Positions 25,183-29,150 of a stretch of DNA of 29,150 bases are shown here, piece by piece. The notes beneath the pieces are model-generated. The model ran no database searches and was not told the DNA's origin. It was given only the letters and a program-made list of their open reading frames with translations. This DNA is from an uncultured Desulfobacterium sp. (GTDB lineage: Bacteria > Desulfobacterota > Desulfobacteria > Desulfobacterales > Desulfobacteraceae): contig CAKZLA010000398.1 of assembly GCA_937124525.1 (NCBI GenBank), positions 1 to 29,150 of the forward strand, in the 5' to 3' direction. The translations under genes and the position numbers were made by a program. Position 1 is the first letter of the stretch. Every line of letters starts with the position of its first letter.

Positions 25183-26133
25183 TCAGTCTGTTTTACCAGG
25201 ATCTTTCATGCACCCGTTGCAGATGGACCCCTTAAGATCTCCATCAATGAATTTTTGACGATAGGCCATGTACTCTGGGCCGTTCCACACCGTGTCCAGG
25301 GGATCTTGTGACAGGTCTCCCAGTATTTTGGTCTGCTCCCAGTCAGAGCAGCACTGGACCATGCGGCCGTCATACAATACATAGGCCTGGCGGAACAGTC
25401 TGTCGCACCATCGAAAGACGCTGAGTTTATTGGCAGATATTTTTCCTGTTTCGATTTTATTGTGGGTACCCCGATTTTCCATCTGATTGACATTAATTCC
25501 CACCCCCCGCTCCTGCCAAAAGGCCCTGATGGCATCCAGATGGGGATGGATTTCGCTGGTGTCCAGCATGACCACCCGGATCTGGGTGGCATAGTTTTCT
25601 TTTTGTTTGATTTTTACGGCCTGTTCCACGTTTTTAATGGCCATATCAAAATCAAGCTTCATGAGATGGGTGTAATTTTCAGGATCAATCCCCTGGACTG
25701 AAATGTGCAGTTTATCAAGGCCTGCATCCATCAAACCCCTTGCCATATCTTCCGTTAACAATGCGCCGTTGCTGTTAATTTTTGTGTATTGCCTGCGTCT
25801 TTTCTTTTGGGAGATGTAATCAATGTGCCGGGGCAGTTCCGGGTCCATGAGGGGTTCATTCATCAAATAAGGAGAGATCCGGCGCACCTTCAGGGTGACG
25901 CACTGATCAATGATGCTGCGAAAAAGACTCTCATCCATGGGTTTCCCGTAGGGAATCTTTATTTTTGTTTTTTTATTGGGGCAGAAAATGCAGTTGCCGT
26001 TGCAACCGGATATGGTTTGAATCTGGATGGCCCGGGGGGCCCGGGGTTGGGGGCGTTTTTTGTCCAGCAGCATATATTTCATACGCTTTATGGGGTTGGG
26101 GGTGTGGGCCGGGATAAAGTATTGTCGTGGCAT
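25183..26133 (-). CDS. Radical SAM/SPASM domain protein in a glycan locus
   Basis: A 316-residue cytoplasmic radical SAM enzyme. The [4Fe-4S] motif is C44-NGN-C48-IF-C51; the fold continues with YLMNEPLMDPEL, TKINSNGALLTEDMA and LHISVQGIDPENY. A SPASM-type auxiliary cluster region follows: a Cys in RWCDRL, DGRMVQCCSDW with two adjacent Cys, and a final ICNGCMKD. SPASM proteins mature peptides or act on sugars and small molecules; no substrate can be assigned. It begins 1 nt after the stop of the family 4 glycosyltransferase, whose last codons contain the ribosome site (ggagg), so the two are surely co-translated and a role in glycan modification is a fair inference. Confidence 0.88.
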   Translation of the reverse strand: MPRQYFIPAHTPNPIKRMKYMLLDKKRPQPRAPRAIQIQTISGCNGNCIFCPNKKTKIKIPYGKPMDESLFRSIIDQCVTLKVRRISPYLMNEPLMDPELPRHIDYISQKKRRRQYTKINSNGALLTEDMARGLMDAGLDKLHISVQGIDPENYTHLMKLDFDMAIKNVEQAVKIKQKENYATQIRVVMLDTSEIHPHLDAIRAFWQERGVGINVNQMENRGTHNKIETGKISANKLSVFRWCDRLFRQAYVLYDGRMVQCCSDWEQTKILGDLSQDPLDTVWNGPEYMAYRQKFIDGDLKGSICNGCMKDPGKTD

Positions 26134-26134
26134 G

Positions 26135-27262
26135 TCATCCTCCCTGGATGTGTGAATAAATTTTGCTGAGTTGATCTGCCTGGGCCTTTACTGAGCAGTG
26201 GGAAATAACCCATTCACGACCTTTCTGAGCCATGGTTTTCATCTCCCGGGGATGGGCCAGTGCCCATAGTATGGCCTGCTTTAGCGCATGCTTGTCATCC
26301 ATGGGTATCAATAGCCCTGTCTGTCCATGGTGGATGATCTCCTTATTTCCGGCACATTGGGTGGAGATGGCAGGGATCTCCATGGCCAGGGATTCCCGGA
26401 GAACACCGGACAATCCTTCCTGGGCATTGGCTGCCATCACCGTTACATCCATCACCGAAAGCCAGGGTCGAATATCCTGTTGAAATCCTGCAAAAAAGCA
26501 TCGGTGAAATATGCCCCGGGATTTAGCAAGAGGAATAATTTCACGGTGGAGATTATCCCCCAGGAAGAGGCCAAATACCTGTTCATCCCGGGCCATGATA
26601 TCCGCCAGCACATGGATGATCAGATCCAGCCGTTTGGCTTTGCGAAAGGAGGAGAGGCTTCCGATGATTCTGGCCTGGGAGGGGAACCCCATTTTTAAAA
26701 GAATGGTTTTATCCGGGGGACGGTGGGAAAAATGATCCACCTCCACGCTGCCGTAAACCGTGTGAATCAGATTCTCTTTTTCCTGTCCCAAAGCTGTGAC
26801 CAGGATTTCTTTGACCGCATGGCACACCACCACATGGGCTTTTACATTGGGGGCGGACAAGGCCTTTAATAAATGGGGTTTGCCGGGAATGCTGATGGTA
26901 CCGCGCTGGATCACCACCGGGGTGGAAAGCCCTGTCAGAGCCAGGGCTTTTGTTGCGGCTATCATGGCTTCGTTGCGGTGGGTATGTATGATATCAAATT
27001 TTTCCTGTTCCAGAAATTTGCCCAGCCGTTGTACCCCATGGATGGATCGATATCGAAGTCGTTTCACCCTTACGCCACTTTTGGCAAGGGGTTCCCAGGA
27101 CTGGATATCCCGGGTCCGCACCAGGGGATTTTTCAGCAGTTTGTCGGGGAAGACCACCGTGACGTCATCCCCCCGGGTGTGTTGTTCCCGGGCCATGCGG
27201 GATAATTGTACAGCCCCTCCCCGGATCAGTCCCCAATGGGATGCCAGGTGTAGTAGCTTCAT
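26135..27262 (-). CDS. Family 4 glycosyltransferase
   Basis: A 375-residue GT-B glycosyltransferase of the GT4 family. The N-terminal domain starts MKLLHLASHWGLIRGGAVQL, with a Gly-rich acceptor-side loop and FDIIHTHRNEAMIAA; the C-terminal domain has the E-x7-E motif in EGLSGVLRESLAMEIPAIST and IIHHGQTGLLIPMDD. It should use a nucleotide sugar for lipopolysaccharide or exopolysaccharide assembly at the cytoplasmic face. Sugar and acceptor are unknown. The ribosome site (aaagga) lies about 14 nt before the ATG; an inverted repeat lies just upstream at 27288-27314. It is the first gene of a two-gene minus-strand unit with the radical SAM/SPASM gene. Confidence 0.9.
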   Translation of the reverse strand: MKLLHLASHWGLIRGGAVQLSRMAREQHTRGDDVTVVFPDKLLKNPLVRTRDIQSWEPLAKSGVRVKRLRYRSIHGVQRLGKFLEQEKFDIIHTHRNEAMIAATKALALTGLSTPVVIQRGTISIPGKPHLLKALSAPNVKAHVVVCHAVKEILVTALGQEKENLIHTVYGSVEVDHFSHRPPDKTILLKMGFPSQARIIGSLSSFRKAKRLDLIIHVLADIMARDEQVFGLFLGDNLHREIIPLAKSRGIFHRCFFAGFQQDIRPWLSVMDVTVMAANAQEGLSGVLRESLAMEIPAISTQCAGNKEIIHHGQTGLLIPMDDKHALKQAILWALAHPREMKTMAQKGREWVISHCSVKAQADQLSKIYSHIQGG

Positions 27263-27287
27263 TGAATCTTGTGTTCCTTTCTATATT

Positions 27288-27314
27288 AAAGAATAGGTAT
27301 GCCTAATATTCTTT
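27288..27314. promoter_or_regulatory. Inverted repeat before the family 4 glycosyltransferase gene
   Basis: AAAGAATA (27288-27295) and TATTCTTT (27307-27314) are perfect 8-bp arms; inside, TAGG-TATG-CCTA is a second, shorter palindrome. The element ends 26 bp before the ATG of the minus-strand gene, in the expected leader or operator position. Function is not known. Confidence 0.4.
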
Positions 27315-27432
27315 CATGCTTCGTTGTGGGCAGGCCAAGGTCCCCAATACGGTCTGCCCGTGGCAGTTATATTGGTGAACCACCATGGCCATTTGGATTT
27401 TAATGATGAAAAATTCCTGCTTTGTAGAGTGT

Positions 27433-27453
27433 GCCTGAATAAAAGATTCAGGC
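27433..27453. repeat. Perfect 8-bp stem-loop beside the dispersed palindrome
   Basis: GCCTGAAT, five-base loop aaaag, ATTCAGGC. It abuts the dispersed palindrome that begins at 27455, so the two may be parts of one element. No T run follows on either strand, which argues against an ordinary intrinsic terminator. Confidence 0.6.
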
Positions 27454-27454
27454 C

Positions 27455-27484
27455 TTAGAGCCTGTTTAAAAATTATCAGGTTCT
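27455..27484. repeat. Dispersed palindrome, copy 2
   Basis: TTAGAGCCTG (27455-27464) and CAGGTTCTTA-like right arm around the core TTTAAAAATTAT. Over 30 bases it equals the reverse complement of 13051-13080 except for one C-to-T change in the right arm. Flanks of the two copies do not match, so the repeat unit is about 30 bp. Possibly a small repetitive palindrome or the end of an insertion element. Confidence 0.8.
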
Positions 27485-27795
27485 TATGCTCTTTCCCCAG
27501 ATTTAAAATATTTTTTAAGAAAACGACCATAGTTCAAAGCCCCCATGGCTGGTAACCTCCAATGTTGACTCAATGCACCATTGCATCAGATGAGACATTG
27601 CCTGAAATTGAGCTATAACAGAGGTTTTAGTGATTATCAACCCATAATGATGAAAAAATGGAGGTTGGTCATAACATCGGCCAGTCATCATAATTGGCGG
27701 GCCAATGGGCTCAGGGATGCTGAGGGTTTTGTCCGGCTCCATGTCTTTGATAAGGGTTTGTATTTAAAGTAAAACTTAAGCGAAGACATCAATGG

Positions 27796-27902
27796 CGCAA
27801 GCCTGACCTCTCCCAAAAGTGGCAGATGTTATGAGCAACCCCAAAAATGATTGATGATCAATCATTTCAGGTTGGTTTTTCGAAAATGACATCAGGCTTG
27901 CG
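27796..27902. repeat. Short element with 11-bp terminal inverted repeats
   Basis: CGCAAGCCTGA (27796-27806) and TCAGGCTTGCG (27892-27902) are perfect 11-bp inverted repeats bounding 107 bp. Inside lies a perfect 10-bp dyad with a 3-base centre (27845-27867: AAATGATTGA, TGA, TCAATCATTT). There is no coding sequence. The shape resembles a miniature inverted-repeat element; the outer repeat's 10-base core also occurs once at 23097-23106. Confidence 0.45.
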
Positions 27903-27919
27903 GGATTTATTTCATTTGC

Positions 27920-27947
27920 TTGACATGGTGTGCATATGATATAGAAT
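27920..27947 (+). promoter_or_regulatory. Candidate sigma70-type promoter for the TagD-like gene
   Basis: Perfect TTGACA (27920-27925), 16-base spacer, TAGAAT (27942-27947, five of six to consensus). Transcription would begin near 27954, about 70 nt before the cytidylyltransferase ATG. The -10 box lies inside the perfect palindrome ATAGAATTCTAT (27941-27952), a possible operator. Confidence 0.55.
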
Positions 27948-28023
27948 TCTATCATTGGTATCATGGACGTTTTAAATGCGATGGTGCCTGTACTGGCACT
28001 GCGTTTATGGGGGAAATGGTTAA

Positions 28024-28473
28024 ATGCTGGATCAGAGAAAGAAAATAGTGGTTTATACCGTGGGGGTCTGGGATATGTTTCACATTGGCCATCTGAAATT
28101 ATTAAAGGCGGCCAAATCATTGGGGGATATTCTCATTGTGGGGGTGAACACCGATGAACTTGTTAAGTCGTACAAGGGCCATTATCCTTTGTTGTGCTGG
28201 GAAGACCGGGCTGCGGTGGTGGAGGCCTGTCGATTTGTAGACATGGTGATTCCAGCAGCTTCCCTGGAAAAAGACAAACTTCTTGAAGAGCTTGATGCCG
28301 ATATTCTGGTCCATGGTAATGATAAAAAAATTCTGGGCCATGAATACATGATCCAAAATAACCGCCGGGTGGTCTACCTTCCCTACACCGAGGGCAGAAG
28401 TTCCAGTACTCTTAGAAAAACGCTGAAGCGTTATTACGAGGGACAGATTCACATGGAATCGGAGGGGAAATGA
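28024..28473 (+). CDS. TagD-like nucleotidyltransferase (glycerol-3-phosphate cytidylyltransferase type)
   Basis: A 149-residue cytidylyltransferase-family enzyme, of the usual size for TagD. The HxGH motif is H20-I-G-H23 in GVWDMFHIGHLKLLKAAK, followed by VGVNTDELV and, near the C-terminus, TEGRSSSTLRK, which stands where TagD has its RTEGISTT motif. The start has gggggaaat upstream. Such enzymes couple glycerol-3-phosphate, ethanolamine-phosphate or similar to CTP. The gene after it, overlapping as atga, is of the CDP-glycerol glycerophosphotransferase family, so CDP-glycerol is the best guess; another alcohol phosphate is possible. A promoter candidate lies at 27920-27947. Confidence 0.85.
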   Translation: MLDQRKKIVVYTVGVWDMFHIGHLKLLKAAKSLGDILIVGVNTDELVKSYKGHYPLLCWEDRAAVVEACRFVDMVIPAASLEKDKLLEELDADILVHGNDKKILGHEYMIQNNRRVVYLPYTEGRSSSTLRKTLKRYYEGQIHMESEGK

Positions 28474-29150
28474 AACTCCTTTTTGATGTACAGGAGCTTT
28501 ATTATCTGGCCCAATACCTCCCCGTATTTAAGGAGCTCCAACTGCGTGGGGTTAACTGTGAGTTTGTGATTTATGAAAAGCCCCAGTTTGCACACTTCTT
28601 AAAAAAGGCTGTTGTGGATGATGCCCTTCCAGTCATATGGGTCAGGGACAAACGCCATGCCTTGGCATACTACCTGGAACAAAAGGCAGACTGGGTGGTC
28701 TTTGGCAACCGTTTTTTTGATGTGGACGCCCTGCACACCGTGTCAAAGAGTGCCCAGATGGGGCACGCCATTGGTATTAAAAACAGTTATTACACCAAGT
28801 CAGAGACCCAGATGACGGTGCGATTTATGGAAGGTCCCAGACGTCTTGATATCATCCGAAAAATGTACCCCAAAGGAAATTTTGTCCTTACGGGATTTGC
28901 CAAACTTGATCCCCTTCATAATAAGGTCCTCCCTCCCCTGGATCTTTTGTCCATGGGATTGGACCCAACCCGTAAAACCATTCTCTATGCCCCCACTTTT
29001 TATCCCAGCTCCATTGGGTCTTTTGCCCATACCTGGCCCCGGGAATTTTCTGAATATAACCTCATTGTCAAACCCCATTATTTTTCCATGACCAAAGATA
29101 AATACCGATCCCATCGTAGAAAATTTGAAAAATGGGCCACCTTTAAAAAT
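28470..29150 (+). CDS. CDP-glycerol glycerophosphotransferase-family protein, 3' truncated (second copy)
   Basis: The frame is open from ATG 28470 to the end of the window: 227 residues, no stop. The start overlaps the stop of the TagD-like gene (atga) and has ggagggg ahead, so translation is coupled. The N-terminus reads MKLLFDVQELYYLAQYLPVF; family marks are MGHAIGIKNSYYTKS (in place of the acceptor-side H-G motif), VLTGFAKLDPL, KTILYAPTFYPSSIGSF and LIVKPHY. The C-terminal loop with the DTSS-type motif is beyond the window. With the preceding enzyme it suggests synthesis and transfer of a polyol phosphate to a surface glycan. It is only distantly like the protein at 24107-25177. Confidence 0.82.
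   Translation, partial: MKLLFDVQELYYLAQYLPVFKELQLRGVNCEFVIYEKPQFAHFLKKAVVDDALPVIWVRDKRHALAYYLEQKADWVVFGNRFFDVDALHTVSKSAQMGHAIGIKNSYYTKSETQMTVRFMEGPRRLDIIRKMYPKGNFVLTGFAKLDPLHNKVLPPLDLLSMGLDPTRKTILYAPTFYPSSIGSFAHTWPREFSEYNLIVKPHYFSMTKDKYRSHRRKFEKWATFKN

Larger units (their letters stand above)
27263..28023. other. Gene-free 761-bp divergent gap rich in palindromes
   Basis: No open frame here resembles a protein family I know; the longest frames (75 and 114 codons, minus strand) look random. Instead the gap holds an inverted repeat before the GT4 gene (27288-27314), a perfect 8-bp stem (27433-27453), the second copy of a dispersed palindrome (27455-27484), a 107-bp stretch with terminal inverted repeats (27796-27902) and a good promoter (27920-27947). 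This suggests decayed or short mobile DNA inserted between two glycan transcription units. Confidence 0.65.

Noticed and set aside
27515..27742. Minus-strand 75-codon frame as a transposase remnant
   Set aside because: The gap looks like decayed mobile DNA, but the translated frame shows no transposase motif (no DDE spacing or helix-turn-helix that I can see).

Overview
The window looks like chromosomal DNA of an anaerobic Gram-negative bacterium, most plausibly a sulfate-reducing Desulfobacterota of the Desulfobacteraceae type. That placement is inferred from gene style: a TonB2-type energiser with DUF3450 and TPR partners, cysteine-rich radical SAM proteins, LptF/LptG/LpxK lipid A genes and CDP-glycerol-type surface genes. 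No rRNA, tRNA, CRISPR array or intact insertion sequence was seen.

Bases 1-5550 are a same-strand energiser cluster: DUF3450 protein (5' truncated), TtpC-like extended ExbB, ExbB, ExbD, TonB and a TPR lipid-face/periplasmic protein. Bases 5785-12999 are an uptake operon for a metal chelate or similar ligand: FecCD/BtuC-type permease, ATPase, a cytoplasmic radical SAM enzyme carrying a C-terminal half of a substrate-binding protein, a normal exported substrate-binding protein and a TonB-dependent outer-membrane receptor. Together these form one path: receptor, TonB complex, periplasmic binder, ABC importer, then perhaps a radical SAM step on the imported ligand. The radical SAM fusion is the most interesting item in the window.

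Bases 13127-17244 hold the activated methyl cycle: ahcY and metK on the minus strand, and divergently a PfkB-family kinase that best fits adenosine kinase. The kinase is translationally coupled to lptF (TTG start), then lptG and lpxK (to 20772), which build and export lipopolysaccharide. A minus-strand pair (LpxL-like acyltransferase, family 9 heptosyltransferase) lies at 20967-22935.

Bases 23269-29150 are a surface-glycan region: a WaaE-like family 2 glycosyltransferase, a CDP-glycerol glycerophosphotransferase-family protein, a minus-strand pair (family 4 glycosyltransferase and radical SAM/SPASM protein), then after a 761-bp gene-free gap a TagD-like cytidylyltransferase and a second glycerophosphotransferase-family protein that runs off the end. 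The gap is rich in palindromes; one of them is a 30-bp element that also lies at 13051-13080 in the opposite orientation, and another looks like a short element with terminal inverted repeats.
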